64,000 bases of DNA from an uncultured Mollicutes bacterium (GCA_900540175.1 UQFG01000008.1:9929-73928), one strand, 5' to 3'; counted from the stretch's first letter, positions 44,650 to 54,698 are shown. Notes: generated by a model not told the origin, from the sequence alone. Translations and numbers: made by a program.

Positions 44650-44690
44650 GCAAAAGCACCGTAACAGAACGGTGCTTTTGCCTACTTAGG
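44650..44690 (+). terminator. Terminator-like hairpin after hsdR
   Basis: A perfect 13-bp stem (GCAAAAGCACCGT / ACGGTGCTTTTGC) with a 6-base loop. The T run is only internal, so termination strength is uncertain. Confidence 0.75.
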
Positions 44691-44696
44691 CGCAAA

Positions 44697-44872
44697 ATAA
44701 TTATTATTCCCCTCTCTCGTCTAAGTTATTCATAACTTTACGGGAAAACTTGACAAATACTTGTTCTGCGATGTATAATAAAGCACTCTAAAAAGAGAGC
44801 GACAACTGAATATCATTCTTCACATTAGAGTGAGAGAGACGGCTTTCAGCCGGACAACGCTTGCGGTATGCT
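44697..44872 (+). promoter_or_regulatory. Mobile-element promoter/leader repeat, copy B
   Basis: TTGACA at about 44753 and TATAAT at about 44777 have an 18-base spacer. The text from TATTCCCC to CGGACAACGC matches copy A at 14047-14200. It starts the leader region of the mobilization module. Confidence 0.75.
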
Positions 44873-44968
44873 AAGAGAAAGTACCGCCGCTTCTGAAACT
44901 GCTTTGGACTGTCGGCAGTCGGAAAAGTGTAAAGGATAGTTTCGACTTTGAATTTCAAAGCCGGTTAC

Positions 44969-45079
44969 ATGAATGTGAAGCCACCACCGCAAGGGATAAG
45001 TCTATCCTGTTGCGGGAAGTCGGTACGCATTTGTGTGCCGGCTTTTTTTGTTGCCCGAAAGCCGGTTACAACTGAATGA
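44969..45079 (+). CDS. Possible leader peptide overlapping an attenuator
   Basis: This 36-codon frame begins MNVKPPPQGISLSCCGKSV and runs through a strong terminator hairpin (GTCGGTACGCA / TGTGCCGGC followed by seven T, about 45027-45057). A PPP run and paired cysteines early in a short ORF that overlaps a terminator suggest translation-controlled attenuation, as known for leader peptides of ribosome-targeting resistance genes. No good ribosome site precedes it, and no resistance gene follows. It may be a vestige of an earlier cargo. Confidence 0.4.
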   Translation: MNVKPPPQGISLSCCGKSVRICVPAFFVARKPVTTE

Positions 45080-45351
45080 CCGGCTGGATGGGATATGATT
45101 TTGCCAAGACCTTTTGCGTGAGCAGAGAGAGCGAAACGACGCTGCGGTGAGACTCCGGGGCAGGAACAGAAAAACGACATTCAGGCAGACCGGCAAAAAT
45201 AGGAGAGACAGTGTGTCCACAGGGATAACGAGCATCGGATTGTGGCCCCCACAATCCCAATCCGCACCCTAAAGGCGTGCGGACTGACTCAGGGCGTGCC
45301 GCCCTATGACCCTGCTAAAGAAGCTAAAACACAAGAATGGAGATGATATTT
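45080..45351 (+). other. Candidate oriT region with three hairpins
   Basis: Just ahead of the MobC and relaxase genes lie GGATTGTGG / CCACAATCC (45237-45257), TCCGCAC / GTGCGGA (about 45261-45283) and AGGGCG / CGCCCT (45291-45305). The last is followed by TATGACCCTGCTAAAG, a plausible nick region. The stretch from 45080 to 45236 holds no gene that I can support. Position and structure fit an origin of transfer; the exact nick site is inferred. Confidence 0.55.
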
Positions 45352-45645
45352 TTGAATAAAGAAAGCGATAAAAAAGTGCGTATCAAGGTACGCTTATCCG
45401 AAGAAGAAAATGAAAAACTAAAGCGCTGTGCAGCAGCGTGCGGGCTGTCTCAATCGGCATTGATCCGCCAGCTTTGCAAAGGCAAAACGCCCAAGCCACA
45501 ACCCCAAAAAGAGTTTTGGGAACTGTTAAATGCCCTCTATGATGTTTACAACAGCTTTCAAGAATGTAGCAAATACGAGCCGTCTGCTTTGGAAATCTGC
45601 AAAGAAATCGAAGGTCTGATTCTCGATTTACAGGAGGTGGCATAA
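45352..45645 (+). CDS. MobC-like relaxosome protein
   Basis: The 97-residue protein has a ribbon-helix-helix start (KKVRIKVRLSEEENEKLKRCAAACGLSQSALIRQLCKG) typical of MobC relaxosome proteins that bind oriT and help the relaxase. I choose the TTG start at 45352 behind GGAGATG; an ATG at 45337 is in frame but lacks a ribosome site. Its end overlaps the relaxase start by one base (TAATG). Confidence 0.82.
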   Translation: MNKESDKKVRIKVRLSEEENEKLKRCAAACGLSQSALIRQLCKGKTPKPQPQKEFWELLNALYDVYNSFQECSKYEPSALEICKEIEGLILDLQEVA

Positions 45646-47003
45646 TGGCAACCACCAGCCTTTGGCACATTGAGGGCAGACTGAAAGACCTGATTGCCTA
45701 TGTAGAAAATCCTGAAAAAACAAGGACGGATAATCCTAACTTACAGCCGTTGTGGGATATATTTTCCTATGTCAGCCGCCCCGAAGCGACCGAACAGGGC
45801 GAATATGTTTCGGCTGTCAACTGCCTCAAAGAGATTGCCTTGCAGCAGATGATTTTAACGAAAAAGCAGTACGGCAAGGAAAACGGATATATCGCATGGC
45901 ACGGTTATCAAAGCTTCAAGCCCGGCGAAGTCACACCCGAACAGGCGCACCAAATCGGCTTGCAGTTGGCAAAGGAAATGTGGGGAGATAAGTATCAAAT
46001 CATCGTCACTACCCACCTTGATAAAGACCATCTGCACAATCATTTTTGCTTCAATTCGGTTTCCTTTTTAGACGGGAAGAAATATAACTATTCCAAATCA
46101 GAGCAGAGAAAACTCCGTGAGGTATCCGACCGGATCTGCCGGGAGCACGGATTGTCGGTTATCGAAAATCCGCATAAAGCGCCGTCAAGGCAGGTATGGC
46201 TGGATGAGAAAAGCGGCAAGCCGACAAGGTACAATGTTTACCGGGAAGATGTAAAAGAAGCCATCAATTTCAGCCGCCGCCCCTATTATATGGAGGAATA
46301 TCTGCGGCGGAAAGGATATATTACCGACTTTACCGGCAGGCATTGGAAGATACGATTGCCGCAGTATGCGCATTTCACAAGGCTGGATACCCTTGACGAA
46401 AGATGGACGCCTGAACATATCCAAAGGACAATGGGCGCTTACGCTTCCTTTGGAAACCGAAGGGCGACAATCACCTATCCGCCTCAAATGCCGCAGAGCC
46501 TGCGGGACTGGTTCAAGCCGTTTCAAAAGACAAGCCACATCTACAGACTGTATCTGCACTACTGTTATTTATTAGGCGTTCTGCCAAAGAAAACCACCTA
46601 CCGCCCCACAAGCCCCTATCTCAAGGAAGATTTGAAAAAGCTGGAGGAGCTGTCCGAACAGGTGCGGTATATGAGCAAATACGGCATTGAAACCTTTGAC
46701 GATCTGTATGCGGATAGGGAGAGATTGCAGGGCGAAATGGATAAGCTGATCGCTTACCGCACCAAGCTGCAAAACAAAATCCGCCGGGCCTCACCAGCCG
46801 AAAAAGAAACGCTGCGGCAGGAAAAGTCAGGCGTTACGGAGAGGATAACGGAACTCAGGAAACAGTTGAAGCTGAACAAAGGCATTGAGGAACGGTCAAT
46901 TAAAATACAGGAGAAAACCGATTTACTTTATGCCAACGAATACAGGGCGAAAGAAGCCGAACAGAACAGAAAACCACAGCGAAAGGAGCGTGACGCACGA
47001 TGA
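45645..47003 (+). CDS. Relaxase/mobilization nuclease (MOBP type)
   Basis: The 452-residue protein nicks oriT and leads the strand into the recipient using another element's conjugation pore. The three-histidine metal motif is HLDKDHLHNHF at 124-134. An N-terminal tyrosine in the region of IAYVENPEKT is the likely nucleophile. The C-terminal part (about 335-452) is a charged helical region. It is coupled to MobC and overlaps the TnpW-like gene by 4 bases. Confidence 0.93.
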   Translation: MATTSLWHIEGRLKDLIAYVENPEKTRTDNPNLQPLWDIFSYVSRPEATEQGEYVSAVNCLKEIALQQMILTKKQYGKENGYIAWHGYQSFKPGEVTPEQAHQIGLQLAKEMWGDKYQIIVTTHLDKDHLHNHFCFNSVSFLDGKKYNYSKSEQRKLREVSDRICREHGLSVIENPHKAPSRQVWLDEKSGKPTRYNVYREDVKEAINFSRRPYYMEEYLRRKGYITDFTGRHWKIRLPQYAHFTRLDTLDERWTPEHIQRTMGAYASFGNRRATITYPPQMPQSLRDWFKPFQKTSHIYRLYLHYCYLLGVLPKKTTYRPTSPYLKEDLKKLEELSEQVRYMSKYGIETFDDLYADRERLQGEMDKLIAYRTKLQNKIRRASPAEKETLRQEKSGVTERITELRKQLKLNKGIEERSIKIQEKTDLLYANEYRAKEAEQNRKPQRKERDAR

Positions 47004-47269
47004 CAAACAGAGAAAGAGATTTGGAGGAAATCCTTGCAAGGTTAGAAAAACAGCGTCCTGAGATTGACAGGATTTTAAACCGTCCTGCTGTTATGGATAC
47101 AAAAAGACCGGTCAAAAAGCTCTGCCGTATTCCGCCGGATATGGACTTTACGGTAAAAGACGGCAACACGGAATATGAGGTTTCCGGCCTGTTCAATTCT
47201 GACAGCGACGAATTTTTGCTTAACACCATCATCCGGAAACTCGGATACAGATTCAGACAGGAACGATAG
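47000..47269 (+). CDS. TnpW-like small transposon protein
   Basis: The 89-residue protein has a charged N-terminus and a C-terminal motif EYEVSGLFNSDSDEFLLNTIIRKLGYRF, like the small TnpW proteins of Tn4451-related elements. Their function is unknown. It overlaps the relaxase end and precedes the recombinase by about 90 bases, the usual place. Confidence 0.65.
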   Translation: MTNRERDLEEILARLEKQRPEIDRILNRPAVMDTKRPVKKLCRIPPDMDFTVKDGNTEYEVSGLFNSDSDEFLLNTIIRKLGYRFRQER

Positions 47270-47284
47270 AAGTTATCGCTTTAA

Positions 47285-49033
<1,749 letters not shown>

Positions 49034-49041
49034 CAACGCAA

Positions 49042-49075
49042 AGCGGCGGCACAGCCCTCCGGCTGCACCGCCACC
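49042..49075 (+). terminator. Hairpin after the serine recombinase
   Basis: GGCGG-CAC-AGCC / GGCT-GCA-CCGCC forms a GC-rich hairpin. The remaining bases to 49307 are AT-rich and contain the presumed right end of the element and the mscS upstream region; no further gene is seen. Confidence 0.6.
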
Positions 49076-49307
49076 TTACATATTTCCTTCGTTATCGCAC
49101 CTCGGCTAAAAGGCCAGAGTTTTTGGTTTTAAATGGATTCAGTGTTTATCGTAAGGGGGGTATAGGGGAGAGTATGATTTTATGACAACACTGATAATAT
49201 TGTACTTTAACTCCTTTCTGTCTTTTTTAGACACTTATAGTATATAAAATAAATATCAAGCAAATATCAAAAAATCATGTGATTTTATGAAAGGATGACT
49301 AGAAATT

Positions 49308-50174
49308 ATGTTTTTAGCAGAAACAACAACACCGATTGATTGGAAAGCATTATTGAATACCTTGGTGAATTGGTGTATGACAACCGGTCTTAAATTGGTA
49401 CTTGGACTGATTGTTTTATTTATTGTATTTAAATTGACCAATATGCTGACAAAAAAGTTGTATAAACGCCTGCAACGAAAACAAGTGGATGAAACGATTG
49501 CCAGAGTGGGAACTTCAGCCATTCGGATCAGTATTAAGGTTCTTGTTTTTACCGTATTTGTCGCTTTTATCGGAATTGAAACGGCATCAATATCCGCATT
49601 GATTGCTTCTGTTGGTGTCGGCCTTTCTTTGGCATTACAAGGATCGTTATCCAATTTTGCCGGCGGATTGATTATTATCGTAATGCGTCCGTTTCGTATT
49701 GGCGATTATATTACAACTAACGGCGAATCGGGAACAGTCGAAGACATTCACATGTTTTATACAACATTGGTAACTTCGGATAATAAAGTGGTTTATGTTC
49801 CGAATGGGGAACTTGCCAATAATGTCATTGTCAATACGTCGGTTAAAGATACCAGACGGGTCGAAGTTATTATGTCGGTTGCTTATCAAACGGATATTGA
49901 GCAGGCAAAAAGGATTATTGCCGCTGTTTGTGAAGATAACGAAACGATTTTTAAAGATCCGATTCCGTATATTACCGTTGGTTCTTATGGGGATTCGGCC
50001 ATGAATATGTTGGTTCGGGTTTGGTGTCAATCCAAAGATTATTGGCCGGTAACCCGTTATTTAACGGAACAAATCAAGATCGCTTTCGATCGAAACGGTA
50101 TTGAAATTCCGTTTAACCAGTTGGAAGTTGCCATTAAAGAAAAAACAATAGAAGAAGAAAAACAGCTCCGATAA
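49308..50174 (+). CDS. mscS: Small-conductance mechanosensitive channel MscS
   Basis: The 288-residue protein has three membrane helices (about 25-50, 70-95, 98-120). The pore helix is GVGLSLALQGSLSNFAGGLIIIVMRPFRIGDYI, with the Gly/Ala pattern of MscS. The cytoplasmic beta domain includes TVEDIHMFYTTLVTSDNKVVYVPNG. It opens under membrane tension and releases solutes in osmotic downshock. It is the first resident gene to the right of the insertion. The ribosome site is weak (AAAGGATGA). Confidence 0.94.
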   Translation: MFLAETTTPIDWKALLNTLVNWCMTTGLKLVLGLIVLFIVFKLTNMLTKKLYKRLQRKQVDETIARVGTSAIRISIKVLVFTVFVAFIGIETASISALIASVGVGLSLALQGSLSNFAGGLIIIVMRPFRIGDYITTNGESGTVEDIHMFYTTLVTSDNKVVYVPNGELANNVIVNTSVKDTRRVEVIMSVAYQTDIEQAKRIIAAVCEDNETIFKDPIPYITVGSYGDSAMNMLVRVWCQSKDYWPVTRYLTEQIKIAFDRNGIEIPFNQLEVAIKEKTIEEEKQLR

Positions 50175-50192
50175 AAATCGGGGCTGTTAATA
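50158..50192. terminator. Bidirectional terminator between mscS and rubrerythrin
   Basis: AACAGCTCCGAT / ATCGGGGCTGTT forms a 12-bp stem with GU pairs, with T-rich runs on both sides. It overlaps the ends of both converging genes. Confidence 0.75.
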
Positions 50193-50720
50193 ATTTTCAG
50201 GATAAATTTGATAATACGATTGCTGATGGGCACATACCGGACAAACTTTAGGAGCTTCTTTTCCATAATGGATTTGACCACAATTTCGACATTGCCATAC
50301 GACTTCGCCTTCTTTGGCAAATACTTCATTGTTTTCAACATTGTGGATTAATGCCAAATAACGTTCTTCATGATGTTTTTCAATATCGGCAACCCCTTTA
50401 AATAATCTGGCAATTTGCGTAAAGCCTTCTTCTTCGGCCGTTTGAGCAAATTCCTTATACATTTTACTCCATTCAAAGTTTTCTCCGGATGCGGCCGTGT
50501 TCAAATTTTCTAACGTATTTGATAACAGACCTAATTGTTTGAACCATAATTTAGCATGTTGTAATTCGTTTTCGGCCGTATATCGAAATATTTCGGCAAT
50601 CTGTTCATAACCGTCTTTTTTGGCTTGATCGGCAAAATATTTGTACTTGGCGTGTGCCTGAACTTCTCCTGTAAATGCCGTCATTAAATTTTTTTCTGTT
50701 TTTGAATCTTTTAATTGCAT
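50187..50720 (-). CDS. Rubrerythrin
   Basis: The 177-residue non-haem iron peroxidase removes hydrogen peroxide in anaerobes. A ferritin-like four-helix domain (about 1-135) contains the di-iron ligands in [31 protein letters not shown] and [13 protein letters not shown]-terminal rubredoxin-like domain has CRNCG and CPVC binding one iron. It sits between mscS and tRNA-Gly and is likely monocistronic. Confidence 0.96.
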   Translation of the reverse strand: MQLKDSKTEKNLMTAFTGEVQAHAKYKYFADQAKKDGYEQIAEIFRYTAENELQHAKLWFKQLGLLSNTLENLNTAASGENFEWSKMYKEFAQTAEEEGFTQIARLFKGVADIEKHHEERYLALIHNVENNEVFAKEGEVVWQCRNCGQIHYGKEAPKVCPVCAHQQSYYQIYPENY

Positions 50721-50800
50721 AAATGTCCTCCTCGTTACGTTTTATAGGTTCCCCACAATCCTCTTGTTTATGCAAAAAATATAAAAAAAGTAAAATAAGA

Positions 50801-50848
50801 CTTGCATTTTTTTTATCTTATGCTATAATAATTTTGCATTTTAAAAGT
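50801..50848 (+). promoter_or_regulatory. Promoter of tRNA-Gly
   Basis: TTGCAT and TATAAT (about 50824-50829) are separated by 16 bases, with the tRNA beginning 20 bases later. Confidence 0.7.
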
Positions 50849-50923
50849 GCCGCAGTAGTACAACGGTTAGTACCTATGCTTGCCATGCATATGATGACGG
50901 TTCGATTCCGTTCTGTGGCTCCA
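50849..50923 (+). tRNA. tRNA-Gly (GCC)
   Basis: The cloverleaf has acceptor GCCGCAG / CTGTGGC, anticodon stem TATGC / GCATA with loop TTGCCAT (anticodon GCC), and T stem GACGG / CCGTT with loop TTCGATT. The discriminator and CCA end (TCCA) are encoded. Its 3' half is a common attachment site for tyrosine integrases, and one is encoded just downstream. Confidence 0.95.
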
Positions 50924-50978
50924 GTAAAAATGTAAAATTTAGGACGGTCAAATTCTAAATTTTAAATAGGAAATTAGG

Positions 50979-51028
50979 TTGATAGAACAAGATAATTTTG
51001 TCTTTTCCGTCAACCTTTTTTCTTTTCT
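50979..51028 (+). terminator. Terminator downstream of tRNA-Gly
   Basis: AGGTTGA / TCAACCT forms the base of a hairpin, followed by TTTTTTCTTTTC. Confidence 0.7.
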
Positions 51029-51076
51029 GAAAATAACATTTTTCATATACGGAGCGACCCCTGAACGGTATCGAAA

Positions 51077-52033
51077 TTATTCAAAGTTTTTGAGTGGGTT
51101 ATATTTGAAATTGTTTTGCTTGATTTCTTCGTTGGTGAAATCAATATAGCGCTGGGTAATTTCCAGACGTTGATGCCCCATCAGTTCTTTAACAGAGTAA
51201 ATATCGGCTCCGTTTCTAAGCAGTTGGGTTGCGTAAAGGTGTCTGAATCGATGGGAACTTAAGATGTCGATATTCAAATCGTTTTTAAGTTTATTCAGCA
51301 TCGAAGAAACCGTCCCTTTATCCATGTGGAGATGCCCTTTGTGGGGGCTTTGGAACAGATAAGGATTGTCCGGATTGTTCTTGGCAATTAAAAGCAACAG
51401 AAGTTTTTCCAGCTTCTCGGCGAAGTAACAAAATCGCGGTTTTCCGGTTTTGGTAAAATCCAGATAAATCGATTTATTTTTGAAGTTGATATTTTGCGTT
51501 TTGATATGAACGACTTCATTTCTCCTGATGCCGGTTGTAAGCAGAATATAAATCATGACTTGGTGGGATAACTTCATCGAATCGATTTGATTTAGAATCT
51601 TTTTAACGGATTCGGCCGTAATGACTTCGATTTTCGCCGGTGTTTCTTTTAACTTCTGAAACTTAAATTCAGGCATGGTAATCAGTCCGGCCTCAGCCGT
51701 TCTTTTAAGCATCGCCGTAAGAATACCGATCCGTTTGTTGATCGTGATATTCTTATTTTTAGCAACCGTTTGGCTGTATCGAATATAACGATCGATAACG
51801 GCCTGGTTGATATGCTTGGATTCATATACTCCGTAGGCATTGAAGAAGTTGATCATATCTTCCAGATGATCTCGATACATGCGGATCGTATCCGGTCGGA
51901 CTTTACTTTCTTGAATTTGTATATAAAGTTTCAGAAGGGCATTAAGTTCCATCGATTTGAATTCTTGGTTTTTTTGGACAAACAGACTAAATACGTCTTC
52001 TAATGAAATAGTGGTTTTAAAATTAGATTGCAT
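51077..52033 (-). CDS. Tyrosine recombinase/integrase
   Basis: The 318-residue integrase has a core-binding SAM-like domain (about 30-115) and a catalytic domain with the full set Arg170 (TTGIRRNE), Lys196, His261-x-x-Arg264 (HRFRHLYAT), His287 and Tyr296. The start at 52033 follows AGAGG. It lies 150 bases from the 3' end of tRNA-Gly and points toward it, the classic layout of an element integrated at a tRNA. It defines the left end of element C. Confidence 0.93.
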   Translation of the reverse strand: MQSNFKTTISLEDVFSLFVQKNQEFKSMELNALLKLYIQIQESKVRPDTIRMYRDHLEDMINFFNAYGVYESKHINQAVIDRYIRYSQTVAKNKNITINKRIGILTAMLKRTAEAGLITMPEFKFQKLKETPAKIEVITAESVKKILNQIDSMKLSHQVMIYILLTTGIRRNEVVHIKTQNINFKNKSIYLDFTKTGKPRFCYFAEKLEKLLLLLIAKNNPDNPYLFQSPHKGHLHMDKGTVSSMLNKLKNDLNIDILSSHRFRHLYATQLLRNGADIYSVKELMGHQRLEITQRYIDFTNEEIKQNNFKYNPLKNFE

Positions 52034-52186
52034 AAGGATACCTCTTTCTTTATTTGACTTGTAAATTAAAGTATACTTATCCAATGTCTATAATTTTTAA
52101 ACATGTTTCTATTATATGAACTTTTTGCGAAAATTAATTAAATATTCTGTTTTATCCTATTGGTAACTACTGATAGGATTTTTTAT

Positions 52187-52378
52187 TTATTTTAAAAGAT
52201 CATCGTAGGAACACTTTAAAACAATTGTTAACTTTTCCAAAGTGTGCAATTTTGGTTCTTTTATTCCCTGCTCATAATTTGCAACAGTAGTCTTTGTTAA
52301 TCCAAGTAAATCTGCCAGTTGCTGCTGTGTGTAATTAGAATTTTTTCGTATGACCTTTAAATTCTCCTTAAAATTCAT
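52187..52378 (-). CDS. XRE-family repressor
   Basis: The 63-residue protein is a minimal HTH_3 repressor (NSNYTQQQLADLLGLTKTTVANYEQGIKEPKLHTLEKLTIVL). The start at 52378 follows AGGGGGTATTTT. Three palindromic sites lie directly upstream, two overlapping divergent promoters, so it probably represses itself and the rightward element genes. A longer frame of 36 extra residues runs through the operators and is rejected. Confidence 0.9.
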   Translation of the reverse strand: MNFKENLKVIRKNSNYTQQQLADLLGLTKTTVANYEQGIKEPKLHTLEKLTIVLKCSYDDLLK

Positions 52379-52391
52379 AAAATACCCCCTA

Positions 52392-52493
52392 TATAACCAA
52401 AAGTTGTATAATCGTCGTTGACAAATACAACCAAAAGTGGTATTTTTAAAACAGGTATAACTAATAGTTGTACTCATTGTCAACAAAAAATGA
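52392..52493. promoter_or_regulatory. Three operators and divergent promoters of element C
   Basis: Related palindromes lie at 52392-52410 (TATAACCAAAAGTTGTATA), 52426-52444 (TACAACCAAAAGTGGTATT) and 52456-52474 (TATAACTAATAGTTGTACT). A rightward promoter TTGACA (52418-52423), 17 bases, TATTTT overlaps the second. A leftward promoter TTGACA, 17 bases, TTATAC (plus-strand about 52457-52488) overlaps the third. Confidence 0.8.
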
Positions 52494-52813
52494 GAAAAGC
52501 GCTACTTTTCCAAAGTGTGAATATTTAATTAAACTTCGACACTTTGATTATAACACACTCAAGGAGGAAATATAAGTACGCCGGTATCTTTTTTTGTTGG
52601 AGAGGAATTAAAATTCCTATCAGAAGAATCAGGGCACTTATCGATCCTTATAGCGCAAACCAATAAGTGCCTTGATCACAATTATCGGGCACTTAAAATA
52701 TGGATCTAAAACAATGATTTTAATATTAAAAGTGTCCGGTAACAAACCGGATTTTTTTGTTCTAAGGGCCTGTGGTTGCCCGACCGAACGGCCCTTAGAC
52801 AGAAAGGAGATCT
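52494..52813 (+). other. Structured gene-free stretch before the first rightward gene
   Basis: No gene is visible. An orphan AAGGAGG at about 52562 has no start codon after it. Hairpins occur at GGCACTTAT / ATAAGTGCC (about 52634-52672), at TCCGGT / ACCGGA with a T run (about 52735-52758), and at CTAAGGGCC / GGCCCTTAG (about 52763-52799) directly before the next gene. The last two look like attenuators. Confidence 0.55.
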
Positions 52814-53056
52814 ATGAAGTATATTAGCGTTATATTCAAAATTATCATTACAATCAGTTTGATTCTGTCCGGTCTGGTGGTACTTACCGCTTGGCGACTG
52901 AATGGGATCCAGATTTTCGGCCTGGAGATCTCAGCTGAACAAGTTAATATGTTTGTCGATTCATCCGGCACGTATTTATATCTGATCTTTGTGGCATTGG
53001 TCATTTTGATCGTATGGGGAATATGGATCGGAAAAAGGGCGATCCGGAAAGAATAG
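52814..53056 (+). CDS. Small two-helix membrane protein
   Basis: This 80-residue protein has helices at about 5-26 and 52-72 separated by a short extracellular loop, with a basic C-terminus. It is not recognised. The ribosome site is AAAGGAG. It is the first rightward gene of element C behind the regulated promoter, and the next gene starts 16 bases on. A role in conjugation or immunity is possible from position only. Confidence 0.65.
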   Translation: MKYISVIFKIIITISLILSGLVVLTAWRLNGIQIFGLEISAEQVNMFVDSSGTYLYLIFVALVILIVWGIWIGKRAIRKE

Positions 53057-53071
53057 TAAGGAAAATCGAAA

Positions 53072-53563
53072 ATGAAAAGAAAACAGTATTCAACCTATAA
53101 CAATCCAAAGTCTGATGAGCTAAATAAAAAACCGGTCAAAAAAGGCTCAGTCATTGTATCGAACTTATCAAACTATGAAAAACTTCCTAAATTTGTAACG
53201 GATCATAAAAGAGAGTCTGTTGTAGTATTGAAAGATAGAAACGACGAACTGGGTGTTGTTTATCTGCACGGCAAAAATGATGAGAATGGAAGATCCAGAA
53301 AGAAGAAAAAAGAGGCCGGCATCTGGGAAGAAGTCGAGAAGAACGGCCAAGCGGTCTATGTGGATCTAGACATCCGGATCACGGATGCCGGTGGAAATCC
53401 TATTAAACAGGGAAAGATCTTCCGAAACACAGGAGTTATGCTGGATGAGAAGAATCTGGAAAAGGTGGAAAACCACATTTTAAAACCAGGTAAAAGAAAT
53501 CATTCTATAAGAAAGATAGTTAAAGAAAATAAAAATATTGTTTCTAAAAAGAAAAAAGGCTAA
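53072..53563 (+). CDS. Unknown basic protein of element C
   Basis: The 163-residue soluble protein is rich in Lys, with basic ends and a central region (KFVTDHKRESVVVLKDRNDELGVVYLHG; AVYVDLDIRITDAGGNPIKQGKIFRNTG). I do not recognise a family. Its end overlaps the first hairpin of a repeated intergenic unit, so its 3' end may itself be part of the repeat. It follows the small membrane protein closely and probably shares its transcript. Confidence 0.65.
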   Translation: MKRKQYSTYNNPKSDELNKKPVKKGSVIVSNLSNYEKLPKFVTDHKRESVVVLKDRNDELGVVYLHGKNDENGRSRKKKKEAGIWEEVEKNGQAVYVDLDIRITDAGGNPIKQGKIFRNTGVMLDEKNLEKVENHILKPGKRNHSIRKIVKENKNIVSKKKKG

Positions 53564-54125
53564 CAAAGTAGCCCTAAATGGGTTTTTTCAGCACCGTATG
53601 TCGGCATCCGGTATTTCTTCCTGCACCCTAACGTGCTATCATTCTAGCACAATGGAAGATAAAAGTCAACAAGTAGCCGGGAACACGATACAAGCAAATA
53701 AAAGTATTCGAGATAAAAAGAAAAAGGCTAACAAAGTAGCCTTTATGGATTTTTATTAGCTCGTATGTCAGCACTCGACAAATCCTAACGTGCTATCATT
53801 TTAGCACAATGAAAAATAAAAGTCAACAAATAGCCGGGAACATGATACAAGCAAATGAAAGTATCTGAGATAAAAAGAAAAAGGCTAACAAAGTAGCCTT
53901 TATGAGTTTTTAGTCGCCGTATGTCGCTCCCGTCCAAACTCTAACGTGCTATCATTTTAGCACAATGAAAAATAAAAGTCAACAAATAGCTAGGGACACG
54001 ATCCAAACAAATAAAAGTATCCGAGATAAAAAGAAAAAAGGCTAACAAAGTAGCCTTAAATGATTTTTCAACCGTATATCGTTTCCACCAAATCTAGGAC
54101 GGTATCATTCTAGCATAATGAAAAA
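53551..54125 (+). repeat. Array of about four 157-168-bp hairpin repeat units
   Basis: GGCTAACAAAGTAGCC starts at 53558, 53726, 53883 and 54040. Each forms a hairpin followed by a T-rich stretch. About 70 bases later each unit has a second hairpin GTGCTA / TAGCAC, then AAAGTCAACAA and GATAAAAAGAAAAA. Conservation lies in the two hairpins and flanks, while the linker drifts. A further partial copy lies at about 55860-55930, and a distant look-alike near 60735-60800. No coding role is apparent. Confidence 0.85.
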
Positions 54126-54139
54126 TAAAAGTCAACAAG

Positions 54140-54235
54140 CAGCAATCTTATGATTGCAAGCTTCTAATACCAATCAACTCTAAACTATTCCATCTTAATT
54201 GCCACAATCGGGTTGATTGGTACTAAAAGCTTACG
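54140..54235 (+). promoter_or_regulatory. Long-stem RNA hairpins upstream of the next gene
   Basis: GCAATC / GATTGC (about 54142-54157) is followed by a perfect 10-bp pairing ACCAATCAAC (54169-54178) / GTTGATTGGT (54212-54221), flanked by AAGCTT on both sides. The CAATC hairpin recurs near 55938. These may be leader structures of the downstream gene. Confidence 0.5.
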
Positions 54236-54269
54236 AGCTTTAAAAAAATAAAAAAGGAAGGTAGTTAAG

Positions 54270-54653
54270 ATGAAAACAAATTTTGAAGCATTAAAAGAAT
54301 TAAAAGACTATGAAGCGGCTCAGATCCTCCATCTTTTATTCCTGCATGTTACCTCAATTATGGAAGCACAAAGGGCTGATGGACTCGATGCAATAGATCA
54401 ACTCGAGAATGAATTTGAAATTATCACATCGTGGTTGAATCATCCTTTTGAAGAGAATAAAGGCTTTAAGTTTTACATATTCCAGATGCCGGCGATTACT
54501 CGATCCGATTATTTAAAACAATTTGAATATTTAGCCGGATCCAACAGCGATTATGGTAAGTATTTCAATGATGCAAAAGAATCGGATAATGAAGAAGATT
54601 ACGTAGTCAAAAGATTATTGAACAATGCGATGTTGCTTCTGTTTCGAAAGTAA
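54270..54653 (+). CDS. Unknown helical protein of element C
   Basis: The 127-residue protein is acidic and predicted mostly helical, without membrane segments or known motifs. The start follows AAGGAAGG. It is followed 45 bases later by another unknown gene in the same direction. No function can be given. Similar small genes are common between regulatory and transfer modules of integrative elements. Confidence 0.65.
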   Translation: MKTNFEALKELKDYEAAQILHLLFLHVTSIMEAQRADGLDAIDQLENEFEIITSWLNHPFEENKGFKFYIFQMPAITRSDYLKQFEYLAGSNSDYGKYFNDAKESDNEEDYVVKRLLNNAMLLLFRK

Positions 54654-54698
54654 TAGAAGACAAAGACAAAAGAACTATAAATAAGGGATGGTAGAAAG

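Noticed and set aside
44969-45060. The leader might belong to a tetracycline or macrolide resistance gene in the window.
   Set aside because: No resistance gene follows; the next genes are MobC and a relaxase. Only the leader design is reported.
53551-54125. The tandem repeats looked at first like a CRISPR array.
   Set aside because: Units are about 160 bases with drifting linkers and internal hairpins, not 25-40-base repeats with unique spacers, and no cas genes are present.
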